From: Mesostigma viride
Lineage: Eukaryota; Streptophyta; Mesostigmatophyceae; Mesostigmatales; Mesostigmataceae
Reading direction: 5' to 3'
Assembly (NCBI GenBank): GCA_009746045.1
Contig: RPFO01001263.1
Span: forward strand, 1 to 26,446
Length of the DNA stretch: 26,446 nucleotides
Position 1 is the first letter of the stretch, and every line of letters starts with the position of its first letter. The position numbers and the translations under genes were made by a program. Below, piece after piece: positions 1 through 10,898 of the stretch. The notes beneath the pieces are model-generated. The model did not search any database and was not told the DNA's origin. It saw only the letters and a list, made by a program, of their open reading frames with translations.

Positions 1-359
1 CAACACGTCCTACACACGACCCAACAAGCAAAACACAAAGCCGCCCAGCTCCATGCATAAGCCGCACCGCACAGGCCGACGGCCCAAACGCCGCCACAGC
101 AACCGATTGCCCACAGCCCAGGCCCACAAAACCCGAAGCGCCCCACGCCCACAGCCCACGCCCACAGCCCAGCGGCTACGCCCCACCTAGCCTCACCCCT
201 CACATCTAAGCCACAATTATACCCAAGCCTTACACCGCCAGAAGTAGACTGCGCAGCCGCAAAAATATAGCAGAATGTAAGACTAGAGACACAAACACCT
301 AACAACACACAAAAATTCTACCCCCACGAGCAACGCCCAACTACAGCCCCCTCAACACC
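1..359. other. C-rich non-coding stretch before the first minisatellite
   Basis: No supported gene. The sequence is rich in C and A, with scattered GCCCACGCC words that foreshadow the hexamer array that follows. Open frames here are short and of low complexity. Confidence 0.5.
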
Positions 360-895
360 ACGCCCAACGCCCACGCCTACGCCCATGCCCCAGCCACAGC
401 CACGCCACCGCCTGCACGGCCACAGCCCACGCCCACAGTGCCATGCCCACGCCCACGCCACTGCCCACGCCCACGCCACGCCCACCGGCCATGCCGCACG
501 CCACGCCCACGCACCACGCCCCCGCACGCCCACGCCCACGGCCCACGGCCCACTTCACGCCACGCCCACGCCCACACCCCCCCACGCCCACGCCCCACCA
601 CCCACGCCCACGCCCACACCCACACCCACGCCCACGCCCACACCCACGCCCACGCCCACGCCCACTCCCACGCCCACTCCCACGCCTACGCCCACGCCAC
701 GCCCACGCCCACGCCCACGCCCACGCCCACGCCCATGCCAACGCCCACGCCCACGCCCACGCCCACGCCCACGCCCACGCCCACGCCCACGCCCACGCCC
801 ACACCCACGCCCACGCCCACGCCCACGCCCACGCCCACGCCCGCGCCCATGCCCACGCTCACGCCCACGCCCACGCCCACGCCCGCGCCTGCGCC
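360..895. repeat. CCCACG hexamer minisatellite
   Basis: A long, slightly degenerate array of the hexamer CCCACG with CCCACA, CCCATG and CCCGCG variants, purest from about 690 to 880. Because the unit is 6 bp, all frames stay open and give artificial proteins of Pro-Thr, His-Ala, Pro-Arg or Gly-Val dipeptides. None of these should be treated as a gene. Confidence 0.95.
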
Positions 896-1167
896 CACCC
901 TAGCCTCACCCCTACTCCAAGCCACAAATGCACCGTAAGCCACAGCCAGAAGTACAGCACAGCAGCGACAATTGCAGACTTAGCCCAGACACACACCTAC
1001 CCACGTCAATGCCCCTGCCCAGAGACTCGCGGCCTCATCCCACCCCCCTGCACGAACAGTTCCCAAACAAAAGAAAAGGCAAACAAAAGGAACAAGAGTA
1101 GCAAGCTGCATTGCGAGCACATATGCCAGTTCTGGTGCACATGCCAGGCCGAAAGCAACTCATGATT
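896..1167. other. Spacer between two hexamer arrays
   Basis: Unique sequence of about 270 bases between the CCCACG and CCTGCC arrays. I see no coding or RNA signal in it. Confidence 0.5.
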
Positions 1168-1290
1168 GCCCCTGCCCCTGCCCCTGCCCCTGCCCCTGCC
1201 CCTGCCCCTGCCCCTGCCCCTGCCCCTGCCCCTGCCCCTGCCCCTGCCCCTGCCCCTGCCCCTGCCCCTGCCCCTGCTCCTGCCCCTGCC
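1168..1290. repeat. CCTGCC hexamer array
   Basis: About 20 near-identical copies of CCTGCC with one CTCCTG variant near the right end. It produces Pro-Ala or Gly-Ala dipeptide reading frames on the two strands, which are artefacts of the 6-bp period. Confidence 0.95.
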
Positions 1291-1319
1291 ATCACCATTC
1301 TAACCACCACACATTACGA

Positions 1320-1381
1320 AAAGCAAGAAGAAATTATAATAATAATAAGAAATAAGAAGAAGAAGAAATAATAATAATAAA
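1320..1381. repeat. AAT/AAG trinucleotide-rich tract
   Basis: A purine-rich run of mixed AAT, GAA and AAG triplets directly after the CCTGCC array. It is a simple repeat with no coding value. Confidence 0.8.
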
Positions 1382-2478
1382 CAAGCACAAAGTTGACTGC
1401 ACATGCGACTGTACCAGTAGGCACGTAGCAAATTTTAGCTGCAGCTTCAATTTCAACTTCATTGCAATTGCAAGTGTGACTGCATGTGTAATTGCACTAC
1501 CAATGCCTAATGCCCACTGCATGTGCCCAGTGCGAATGCAATTCAAAAGCAACATGCAATCGAAATTACAGCTGAAGCCGGCTATTAACAAAGATATTTA
1601 AAGCAGTTGTTAACTACAGAGACCCAATGAAAATGCAAATGCAATGAAAAAGCAACAGAAGTTGAAGCCACTGCCACTCTACCTGCCGACAGTAACACCA
1701 CCGCCAGCACCCACTCATATCCCAACGACAAGGAAATAGAATTGCCCAAAGCCAGACATACATTGGGACGCATAAGCAAACGGCAACGCAAGCGCACATG
1801 CAAATGTATACGCAAAGGCAAAGGCAAAGGCAAAGGCAAACGCAAACGCAAACGCAAACGCAAGCTTGTCATGTACCTACGCTTAACTGCAAACGCAAAC
1901 TGTGCACGAAGCAAAAAGATTGGATGGCCAAGATCATGGCAAATACGAGGGCCGAAAACAATCCAACTTCATCTAAATGTCCGAAATCCTCACGACGTTT
2001 CGATGCGCGCTTGAATGTCGAAGGCCTGCGCCGATTATCGATCATAAGTCGAATGTGTAATTGTCGGCTTATGAGAACTGCTTTGCGACAGTATCACGTC
2101 AGGCCGTTCCTGTGCAGCCATTTTCCCTGTGCAGCGGGTGGACAACGTTCACTTTCCGCATTATTCATGGCTATCGAAGTTAATTCTTACCGACCCCGGC
2201 TGCCATGGCCACTGGCCACGCATATCAAGTTCAGGTATTCCCGACCTGTAGCGCAGCAGATTTCTGTCGGAAGGCATCCTAAGCATCGTGATAAAAGAAA
2301 TCCGAACAATAGACATTCATGCTGCATCTAAGGACATTATGGCATTTGTATATACTGCAAGTACATGTATCGACATTGCCGTGATTGCTAACCCCGACTC
2401 ACCATGAACAGGAACTTTCCCTCTGCCTCCATGAAATGTACTTCGTGAAATGTACTGTAATACATATGATGTACTACG
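1382..2478. other. Non-coding stretch with a short hexamer array
   Basis: No convincing gene. A tract with GCAATTGCAA-type words (about 1440-1560) is followed by a CAAAGG/CAAACG hexamer array at 1811-1864. The frames crossing that array are Lys/Arg-rich artefacts. An open frame continues to about 2331 on the + strand, but its composition shows no recognisable domain. Confidence 0.5.
1811..1864. repeat. CAAAGG / CAAACG hexamer array
   Basis: About nine hexamers, first CAAAGG and then CAAACG. The internal switch between two hexamer variants suggests two successive local expansions. Confidence 0.9.
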
Positions 2479-2487
2479 ATGATAATC

Positions 2488-3104
2488 ATCCCAGCAAAGC
2501 CATAGCACACCTTCCGTTTCGACCGCCATGTCGGCCACTAGTCCGGATAGCTCAATGTGCACCTGACCTTGACACTAATCGCACAAACAGCCACAATTTT
2601 GCAAGCAAGAAGACATGGCTACCTCGGCATTTCATGAAATGTACTTCGTGAAATGCATTTCGTGAAATGTACTAAGGAACGTGATTGGCCGGCGTTCGCT
2701 CGCCAAATCTCGCAAAATGTACTAAGGCACGTGATTGGTCCCGCAAAATGTACTAAGGAACGTGATTGGCCGGCGAAGATTCTGTTTGCTGCAATTAAAA
2801 TTCCCTACAGAATCTTCGCCGGCCAATCACGTTCCTTAGTACATTTTGCGGGACCAATCACGTGCCTTAGTACATTTTGCGAGATTTGGCGAGCGAACGC
2901 CGGCCAATCACGTTCCTTAGTACATTTCACGAAATGCATTTCACGAAGTACATTTCATGAAATGCCGAGGTAGCCATGTCTTCTTGCTTGCAAAATTGTG
3001 GCTGTTTGTGCGATTAGTGTCAAGGTCAGGTGCACATTGAGCTATCCGGACTAGTGGCCGACATGGCGGTCGAAACGGAAGGTGTGCTATGGCTTTGCTG
3101 GGAC
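2488..3104. mobile_element. Foldback element with 297-bp arms and a 6-bp target duplication
   Basis: Arms 2489-2785 and 2807-3103 are reverse complements. Both outer and inner ends pair about one axis (paired positions sum to 5592), so there is no net indel between arms. The loop is 21 bases (2786-2806). The hexamer ATAATC lies immediately outside both ends (2482-2487 and 3105-3110), as expected for a target-site duplication. Each arm contains repeats of a unit that includes AAATGTACTAAGGAACGTG. No transposase is encoded, so this is a non-autonomous foldback or MITE-like element. The near-identity of the arms implies recent formation or gene conversion. The superfamily is not assigned. Confidence 0.85.
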
Positions 3105-3536
3105 ATAATCGTGGCTATCTGCTTCCTGGCTTTCGCTATCATGGTGATGGGACACCATGGGAAGCGCAAGTTCGCAGCCATAGTGCTAAGCGGCAGCACC
3201 CATGCCGGCAGCCTAGTGACCGACGAGACGTTCGACTGTAAGTGCGGCCACGAGTGCATGAAGCCCATTAGAATATCACATCTCCAGGCATTGCGAAGCG
3301 CCTGGTTTTCGCCCGGGCGGAAGCAAGAGGACAGGAAGGCGGCGATAAAGCAGCAGCTGCACCAGGGGGGGTACGACGCCATAACCACGATGTCGTCATC
3401 TACTCGTCACAAGTTCGTTCATGGCGCTGGTTTTCGGTTCGTTCTCGACGGGGGAGTCAAGGATATGAACATAGGGTTTGTGACCCCTTTTCACTTTCGC
3501 GTTTCACTTTCGAGGCGGCCTTCAGGCACTGCCTGA
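3105..3536 (+). pseudogene. Fragment with a CxCxxxC zinc-ribbon-like motif, 5' part displaced by the foldback element
   Basis: This open frame continues leftward into the foldback arm, but its gene-like part lies to the right of the element. It encodes a hydrophobic stretch followed by a Cys-rich motif (D-C-K-C-G-H-E-C) and a basic region rich in Arg, Lys and Gln. Cys clusters of this type occur near the N-terminus of proteins encoded by some eukaryotic DNA transposons, so a transposon-derived protein is one reading; I cannot name the family. If the foldback is removed at its 6-bp repeat, the frame joins an ATG at 2479-2481, so the element appears to sit two codons after a possible start. A second open stretch at 3544-3687 (predicted sequence includes AGLGIAFEHYF and ends in NPKKP) follows a TAG that could be a 3' splice site. 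Confidence 0.4.
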
Positions 3537-3543
3537 AAATTAG

Positions 3544-3687
3544 CAACCACGTTTGGAACTCTTCGGACCACCTGTGAAACTAATCACATTTGATGATGTG
3601 CTGGCGGGCCTGGGCATCGCATTTGAGCATTACTTCGAGCAGGGCTCAACAAGCTCGATTCGCCAACTCAACCCGAAGAAGCCCTAA
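3544..3687 (+). CDS. Possible terminal exon or gene remnant
   Basis: An open stretch of 47 codons plus stop, entered after TAG at 3541-3543. It has no ATG start and ordinary amino-acid composition with a moderately acidic, aromatic middle and a basic end. Its reading frame differs from the fragment just upstream, so joining them would need an intron or a frameshift. The AAAATTAG before it could act as a splice acceptor. No domain recognised. Confidence 0.25.
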   Translation, partial: QPRLELFGPPVKLITFDDVLAGLGIAFEHYFEQGSTSSIRQLNPKKP

Positions 3688-3689
3688 GC

Positions 3690-3957
3690 TGCGGTAAGAC
3701 ATATATTTGTGTGGATGGCTCTTGATATCATGCTGAATTTCTAGTCTTCTCTAGGTGGACAGTTCATGTGCAGCCATACAGGTCATCCATGTGTGTTTTA
3801 ACCATGTTGCATGTGCCACAGATATTATGAGCAGTATTTACTAAGTGTGCTGGAGTCGTTGTTGCATGCTTGTTGTATTTCACAGTTCACGCCTGCATGA
3901 ACGCATCGTTGATACTAATGATTATTCATATTGCATGACTGTTCTATTGGGGACGCC
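3690..3957. other. AT-richer spacer
   Basis: Nothing recognised. Short open frames here have no supporting composition. Confidence 0.4.
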
Positions 3958-5710
3958 GCGCTTGATGTCACAACGTGGCCGAAAGGGTGCATCCACCGCT
4001 GACGGCCGGTGGGTGAAATCGATGGACGCATTTCCGAAGAAGCCAGCCGCGGGCCACACCCATGGCGCGGGCGGGGGGCGCGGGCGGGGCGGGGGCGGGG
4101 GAGAAGGCGCGGGTGCGGGCGCGGGCGCCACCCAAGCGCGGGCGCGGGCGCGGGCCCGGGCGGGGGCGGGGGCGCAGGCGCCGGCGCGGGTGCGGGCGCG
4201 GGCGCCACCCAAGGCGCGCGCGCGGGCGCGGGCGGGGGTGGGGGCGCAGGCGCCGGCGCGGGTGCGGGCGCGGGCGCCACCGCCGACTTGGATGATGAGC
4301 CAGCAACCGAAGCCGAGAGGGAGAGGCACCGCTCTTCGAAGGTGTTCGATCTCGAAGTGTTTTGGGGCCCGGATATGACCGTGTATGTCCGCTGGCGCCT
4401 AGCCGCATCGGAGACGTTGGTAAATGCACCGGTGAACAAGTGGCAGCCCACAGGGCCTAATGGCGAGGCTTGTGACGGGGTCACGCCCATTGGGTACACC
4501 CCGCAGGGAGATCCTGTCTATGGGTGCCTCCTCATAGAGCGTGGCAAGGCCCCCAAAGGAAGTCCTGGTCTAGTGCGCTTTTTGAATGGGACGAGGGCGG
4601 TGCCAGGAGATGTACCTGCGCTAGCCTTCACAGCCTTTTTCCTGACATCGTCGCCGCTGAGAAGCAGCAGTTGCTGGACGGATGGATTGAGCAGGTGCCA
4701 AAGTCCGTGGAGGATGTGCGTGCCAACAACGAGAATCTGTTCGACATCATGGAGCAAAAGCTCAAAGAGAAGCGTGAACTGCAAGCGAACAAGGCGGTAC
4801 CCTTACCGCTGCGATCTGCAGGCGACCAGTCGGTTGCGCGGGCAACACGAGCACTGAGGCTGCCCATAAAACAAGTCATCTCACACGTCGCTTGCCCTGC
4901 CCGCGAGATTCAAGCGCAGATCAACCGCGCATGTGCGCCCGCTGCGCGAGGGAGCACATCAACGGCAACGCCCGCTTTGCGCACACTGATTTCCGGCAGG
5001 CACACCTTCAAGGTGAATGGAAGCCTCATACGACGCGGCGACCTACTCGTTGTTAAGCGGCCAGCCGTCACCTGCGGGCAGGGAATGCCGTGGGCACCAC
5101 ACATGCTGGTGAAGGTCCTTGATCTGAAGGCGATCGCACGGAGCGTGACAGCATTGTCGCCTCTCCTTACTACGCACCGTCGTGGACGGGCCAGTTTTCT
5201 AGAGTGACATTAGGTGGCGGCAGCGCAGGGATGACGGTCCCCATTTCTGATGTACACCTGCAGCACTGGACAGTGGGCGGTACGGCAGAGGTGCACCAGC
5301 CTGAGCTGATCAGTACCGGCAAACTGTCAGCTGCCACGGTGGCGGCGTTGAAAGAGCACCCGCAGATTGACTTTGAGCATTACAAGACTGCCACCGCCGC
5401 CAGGGCAGCAGCAAAGGATGACTGCAATGCCTACTTTGCCGAGCATGGAGCACGTGCGCTTATCGGGATGCGCCTGTGTGCCCTGTTTCCGGGGATAGCG
5501 AGGAAGAGGGAGCGCTTCCATGGCTGGGTCACTAAGGTTCAGGAAAGGGGAGGTCACCTGCTCATCAAGGCGATGTGGGCTGATGGGCAGGACTATCATG
5601 CCCTGGCGGAGGTGACGCAGTTCGTGTGCGGCTGCCCACACCCAGTCGAGGCATTTGGCCGCGCTCGCTTCTTTCCACAGGAGCTAGGCTGGCACCGTGA
5701 ACGCAGGTGA
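3958..5710 (+). pseudogene. Broken host-like gene with Gly/Ala-rich stretch and Tudor-like C-terminal domain
   Basis: Protein-like sequence runs through three successive frames. Frame one (to about 4635) carries a Gly/Ala/Arg low-complexity stretch (4060-4280), then a normal-looking globular segment beginning near DLDDEPATEAERERH. Frame two (about 4635-5120) carries a charged, probably helical segment around AAEKQQLLDGWIEQ. Frame three (5123-5710) ends in a segment around RLCALFPGIARKRERFHGW that resembles the FPG...F.G.V...Y.V.Y.DGD...L pattern of PTM/DIR17-like Tudor domains, a chromatin-reader fold of plants and algae; a BAH-like region before it is possible. The first change lies at a T5 run near 4640, the second at about 5118-5125; each is explained by one missing base. 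An acidic stretch after 5710 (DSEGGEEEEE) could be a further exon, since CAGGTGATG at 5704 resembles a 5' splice site. It is either a pseudogene or a gene hidden by sequence errors. Confidence 0.5.
4060..4281. repeat. GC-rich GGCGCGGGCG minisatellite inside the broken gene
   Basis: A degenerate array of GGCGCGGGCG and GGGGGCGGGGGC words with two longer direct-repeat blocks, each ending in GCGGGCGCCACC. In the frame of the flanking protein segment it encodes Gly-Ala repeats, so it may be a genuine low-complexity linker. Confidence 0.85.
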
Positions 5711-5756
5711 TGGCACCCACATAGACGATGCCGTCCCTGCTGTGCACAGTGACAGT

Positions 5757-5900
5757 GAAGGCGGGGAGGAGGAGGAAGAGGGAGAGGAAGAGGGGGAGAA
5801 GAGGGGGAGGAGGAGGGGGGAGAGGGGAGGGAGAGGGGAGGGAGAATGGGAGGGGAGGGGGAGGAGGAAGAGGGAGAGGGAGACGGAGAGGAGGATGCGG
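5757..5900. repeat. Polypurine GGAGGG/GAGGAG tract
   Basis: Almost pure purine on the + strand with GGAGGA, GGGAGG and GAGGAA words. It would encode Glu/Gly-rich sequence in one frame, possibly an acidic tail of the upstream gene, and Pro/Ser-rich artefacts on the other strand. Confidence 0.85.
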
Positions 5901-5910
5901 AATGGGAGCC

Positions 5911-6350
5911 GGGGATGACTGGTAGATGAGACGGTGCCATCTACCGGCGCATGGAATGAAGTGGTACACAAGTTTACTCATGGTTATCGGCAAGTAGAGC
6001 ATGCACGCCTGGCCTAGTTAAATCAATGAGTTGAGTTTGGAGAGGCTGCATTTTGCTTGGATGAAGAATGTGTTAGCATGGCCAAACTTTTATGGCTTGT
6101 AGCCAAATCCTCTTGGGGTATGTGCACAGTGTACTAGCGGTGTTGTGCAATTGCGAGGATTCCTGTCTTGTAGCGATGTGGCCTCTCACCCTGCAGCCTG
6201 GTAGATGTGTTGGCATGCAGCCACCCATCATTGGTCATCCGATCTGGTGTGATTTGCATTTGCACACCTTGTATTAAGGCCATGATAATGATTGTCTTGT
6301 TATTTTTAATGTGTATATGCGAAAAGAGGCATAATCTGCTCATATATAGT
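5911..6350. other. Non-coding spacer before the 170-bp satellite
   Basis: Moderately AT-rich unique sequence. No gene, RNA or repeat recognised. Confidence 0.5.
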
Positions 6351-7090
6351 GCTAGCAAATGTCACTACCTTTACCTATGCCTGACCTTACAAGTTGAGGA
6401 TGGTCTAATGTAGTGGCAAACAGGTTATTTACAACAATTCACAGTTTTCTGACATAGTTTGAGGCAACTATACTTACCAAAATGCTTGAAAAAGGCAAAA
6501 ATTGCACCATTTATGCTAGCAAACGTCACTATTTTGAGATCAAACTGGGCCCAAACTTGGCCCATGGTCTAATCTAGTGGTGTTTAGGTTGCTTCCAACA
6601 TTTCATAGCTTTCTGACATAGTTTGATATTGTTAGTAGCTTACACTGAGCAAAATGCTTGAAAATGGCAAAAAATGCACCATTTATGCTAGCAAACGTCA
6701 CTATTTTGACATCAGCTGAGCCCAAACTTGGCCCATGGTCTAATCTAGTGGTGTTTAGGTTGCTTCCAATATTTCATAGCTTTATGACGTAGTTTGATAT
6801 TGTTTAGTAGCTTACACTGAGCAAAATGCTTGAAAATGGCAAAAAATGCAGTATTTATGCTAGCAAACGTCACTATTTTGAGTTCAGATTGACCCCAAAC
6901 TTTGTGCATGGTCTATTCTAGTGGTAATTAGGTTGCTTGCAAATATCCATGATGGTTTGACGTGATTTAGTACTGTTTCCTATTTATTACTATTTTAATT
7001 TAAAATGACAAAAATGTACCTTTATTGCTAGCAAATGTCACCAAGATGACGTCCGATCGATACCAAACTTTGTACGAGGTCTATTTTGGT
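6351..7090. repeat. Satellite of about 170 bp, four to five monomers
   Basis: Monomers are marked by GCTAGCAAA at 6351, 6515, 6688, 6859 and 7027, giving spacings of 164, 173, 171 and 168 bp. Shared blocks include ACGTCACTATTTTGA, CCAAACTTGGCCCATGGTCT and TAGTTTGATATTG. The two middle monomers are most alike and the flanking ones more diverged, as usual at the edges of an array. Confidence 0.9.
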
Positions 7091-8213
7091 TGCAAACATC
7101 ATGCATGACAATTTTCAGCATAAAAAGACAAACTTCGGTACGAAGTACACTGGAGAAAATGGCTGGTAGGGAATTTTAATTAACTAATTCCCGAGTGAGT
7201 GAACTTGAAGCTACCGAACAAACAAAGAAAGTGTAAATAAATATTATGTCAGCTTTCTCGCTAACAAACAAAGAAATATTAAATCTCTGGCTGAAAAATG
7301 TGCTTTTCCTAGCCGTAAGAGCGGTGCATCCGGCTGGTTATACAGAACAAAGTCAACAAACAAAGAATATTAAATTTCGCAGCCAGTTCAACGGTTGTTC
7401 GGTAACCAAACAAACAAACTAATAATTAATTAATTGGGCGGGCACAGTAGCACTTTCAACCAATAAAACGCTATTGTCTAATTCCGAAGGGCCTTTCGGC
7501 TGAACCGAATTAAAACTACCAATGCGGAGGGTGTACACTACCGGTACTACAATCATGTCGCTATGTCGTTCTGAATTGCAGTACGCATGTCACTTATCAG
7601 AATTTCACTTTGATTTCACTTATAATTTCGGTCAACCTAACCCCTAACACCCATTTACCCGGGGGAAAAAAAATGAATGGCATTTGCAGCAAGGCTCATG
7701 CAAGACGAGCTCCTATTTCATAAAAAAATTCATTATTAAATGCAGGATTACATGTCATGCACAAAAATCCAACGCCTTCACAGAAAATAGCATATCAAGT
7801 CTTCTGACGACAATATCAAGTCAATATCAAATTCGTGGCTTCTCTTCGTGGCTTGAAATACTGTTTCCATGCGGTGCTTAGGACAGCTCCGGGGATGTCG
7901 GCACCGCACAGAAGCTCCATCCGGGAGCAAGTGCGCCGGGGGAAGATGTTGTACATCCAGAGCTCGATATGTGCGGGAAGCCGTCGTGTTGGAAACCGAG
8001 GTGTCTGCACATAATTCCGCGCGCAGGCAGCTTGTGCCTTTACGGGGGAAGACCTGCGACACAAAAACCGTGTCCGGACAATGCAATACGGAGAAATGGC
8101 AACGGCAGATGGAGTCGGCTAAGGCCGCTTGTAAGGAAAGTGATTTTTAATGCACGAATAAATGTATAATGCATGCTACATCGCCATCGCTTGGGCGGTG
8201 AAAAGACAAGGAC
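7091..8213. other. AT-rich non-coding stretch
   Basis: Contains several AACAAACAAAGAA words and TTAATTAATT runs between about 7190 and 7430. At about 7865-8150 there is a locally GC-richer segment whose + strand frames are Cys-rich. It could be an exon, but no domain, start or splice site decides this. Confidence 0.4.
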
Positions 8214-8448
8214 CAACCACATGCCCCCACCTACCCTTCGTGCATCCCGCCCTTGACGAGGCACAACCATGTGCCCCCACCTACCCTTTGTGCGTCCCTC
8301 CCTTGACAAGAAACAAGCACGTGCACCTATCTAACCTTTGTGCATCCCTTCCTTGGCAAGGAACAAGCACACCCACCCACCTACTCCACATGCATCCCTC
8401 CCTTGACAAGGAACAAGCACGATCACCCAGCTACCCACTAGCACGGCA
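8214..8448. repeat. Exact 50-bp tandem repeat, about 4.7 copies
   Basis: Unit starts (CAACCAC or CAAGCAC) fall at 8214, 8264, 8314, 8364 and 8414, so the period is exactly 50 bp throughout. Each unit contains CACCTACC, a GTGCATCCCT-like block and CCTTGACAAGGAA. Sequence differences between units with no length change suggest substitution after array formation. Confidence 0.95.
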
Positions 8449-8689
8449 GCAAGGCAGACCTTACAATGGCAAGTGATGTTTATCGGTAGAAACTGTTAGA
8501 CAACTAGCAAACGAGCCAGCCGGTGAAGAGCAAGGCACGCATGCAAGGAATTTGTCGTTGCCTATGACTACGCTTGTGTTTGTCACTGCAGTTGAAATCT
8601 GCATTTGCATCAGCAGGCCCGATCGAACCCCATGTCGCCACCCGCATTTCCACTTATACTTCACGGCCCCTTATTCTTCTCTTGTGCCT
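8449..8689. other. Spacer between two repeats
   Basis: Unique sequence with no supported gene. Confidence 0.4.
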
Positions 8690-9060
8690 GCCTTTGCCCT
8701 AACTGTTACCCTAGCATCTGCCCTTGCCCCTATCCTTTGATCCCCAGTGTTTGCCGTTGCCCTCATCCTTTCCCTAGTGCCTGCCCTTGTCTTCATCTTT
8801 TCCCTTGTGCCTGCCCTTGCCCTTGTCCGTTCCCTCGTGCTTGACTTGTCCTAATCTCTTTCCCTTGCGCCTGCCCTTGCCCTTATCCGCTTCCCTTGTG
8901 CCTGCCCCTGCCCTTGCCCTTGTCATTTCCCTTGAGCCTGCCCTTTTGGCAAGCACAAGTGCCTTTGTCCTTTCCTTGGCCTTGTGCTTGCTCTTCCAGT
9001 TTCCCTTTCCTTTGCTCGTGCGGTTGCCTTTGCTCTTACCCGGGTGCTTGCCCTTGCCGT
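8690..9060. repeat. Degenerate CTTGCC / TGCCCTTG array
   Basis: Pyrimidine-rich, strongly degenerate repetition of TGCCCTTGCCCTTGTC-like words. Open frames through it are Leu/Pro/Ser-rich on the + strand and Lys/Gly-rich on the - strand and are repeat artefacts. Confidence 0.8.
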
Positions 9061-9796
9061 TTGCAAGCTGCATTATTGTCTTAGCAAGCTAGCAAGTGCA
9101 AACTGGCACTGAGCCAGAAATGCAAGCAAAGCAGCCAGTGTAAATAAGGATGGACGGGAACAGTAGAAAGCTAGGGGTGGCAACGGTGCTAGAGCTCATG
9201 GCAACAAGGTGGTCCCATTCTTGCTGCATTGGGTGCGTTGCGTGGGTGGGATATTGCGAGAGGGGGACATTCTTGCCTTGGTTGTGTTTTCACATGCACC
9301 CGGTGCTTGAATTTATGCGTGCAAGGGTGGCTGGTATCCCAACCAACAGCCTAAGAGGAAAAAGAGTGCTTAGAAAGCAAGAGTGACTTAATGTTGGTAA
9401 TAGCAGTGGCGGCGGCAGCAAAAACTGTTGTTATAGATGCAAGCTACAACACTGCGGATGGTTTCTCACACTAATGTGGATAATGATAATGCATGCCACT
9501 TAACGGGACCATATAAACCACAACAAGAATAAATCGTGAGAGCAAAAGAAAGGGGAGTACAAAATGGCCGGCTTACCTAGCTACAGCAAAAAAATTACAT
9601 GAAAAACAAGATAACTCACCTTTGTCGCAGCAGTGACCATATCAGACAGCTCACAAAAACTTGTTGATCCTTGAAACTTCCTGCTTGAAGGCAGCCACCA
9701 ACGGTCTGGAGTTTTCACCCCAGTCCTTCTCAACAGCCAAGGAAAAGGGAAAGAGAGAGGAGGGGTGCGGGAGGGACAAGAGAGCGGGGGGTGGGA

Positions 9797-9798
<2 letters not shown>
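9061..9798. other. Non-coding stretch
   Basis: Unique sequence with short, unconvincing open frames. A GGCGGCGGCA word near 9409 is the only local feature noted. Confidence 0.4.

Positions 9799-9891
<93 letters not shown>
9799..9891. repeat. (GA)n microsatellite
   Basis: About 46 uninterrupted GA dinucleotides. Frames through it are Arg-Glu or Ser-Leu dipeptide artefacts. Confidence 0.98.
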
Positions 9892-9894
<3 letters not shown>

Positions 9895-10898
9895 GAGAAG
9901 TGCGGGTGGGGGTGGGAGAGGTGGGATGGAAGATTCACTACGTTAGCAGGCGACTAAACTGCTACAATGACACAAAACCACGGAGCTAGGCCCTTCACTC
10001 CATCAGATCAGAGTGAAAACCCATGTTGAAAATGGGACAAATGCCATTAGAATGTTACTATGACCGTGGCTAGTAAACGTGAATTGACACCCAGGTTGTG
10101 ACTTCAACGATTGGAGGCAACCTTGCCAAGTCTCCCAAATGCAGTCGGCTAGACAAGCTTCACAAAAAACGCAGCAAACATGTTAACGTTGCTAATATTC
10201 CAACGACGCGCATCCGCAGTCCGGCTGCCAATGAAGTCTTCTTGGTCGCCAGCTGTGCACAGAGGAGTAACCGCTAGAGACGCCAATTTGCGAACAACTC
10301 ATTACAATTACAAAGCGCAGGAAGCAGATGGCTATGCATCAACAATTACTTCCGCTCGCCCTCGTATTTAGCCAGGTCTATCTGCCCAAACTGGGTAAAT
10401 GTTTTGCGATCGGTGAAATTGGCACTCTAGAGACTTACTTTCCCAGAAAGTGTCCATTCACACGACAACCGACTCACGCTCACACGTCGTGAGGAGTTGC
10501 CGATAGGATAAAGAAGCCGAACGATGAATTGCTGTACATAAATGCCACGCTAACGGCGTCGTGAACTGACTTCTTGCAATCACGATTAAAGTGCCCGGCC
10601 CAACAACAAATTGGCGACACACGACCCCGCAACTGGAAAAGAATTCTGGCCACATTGATATACATCGGTTTGATAAAGTAAAACCTCGCATTCGGTTCTG
10701 GCTAGCCTCAAACGCATGCGCCTTGAAACCTTTATCCTCCTGGCGGCCACAGTTTCTCGGTTCTCTTGTTCCGTTGGTCGTGCCGCTAGCGTGCCAGCCG
10801 CTCCAGTCCCTAAAATTCAAATTCGTGTTGTTCGAGAAAACGTTGTCGGGTCGGCGACGGCACGATGCCGGGCCGGGCTGCATGGGCCATGGAGGGTG
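9892..10898. other. Non-coding stretch
   Basis: No recognised gene. Several short open frames overlap on both strands from about 10180 to 10900, but none has a recognisable domain, and the longest minus-strand ones owe their length to the tandem repeat to the right. Confidence 0.4.

Noticed and set aside
352-1371. Pro-Thr, His-Ala, Pro-Ala and Gly-Val repeat proteins
   Set aside because: Produced by 6-bp repeats that never create stops; no flanking domain or start supports a gene.
8214-8448. CRISPR-like regular array
   Set aside because: There are no unique spacers; the full 50-bp unit is repeated, in a eukaryotic context.
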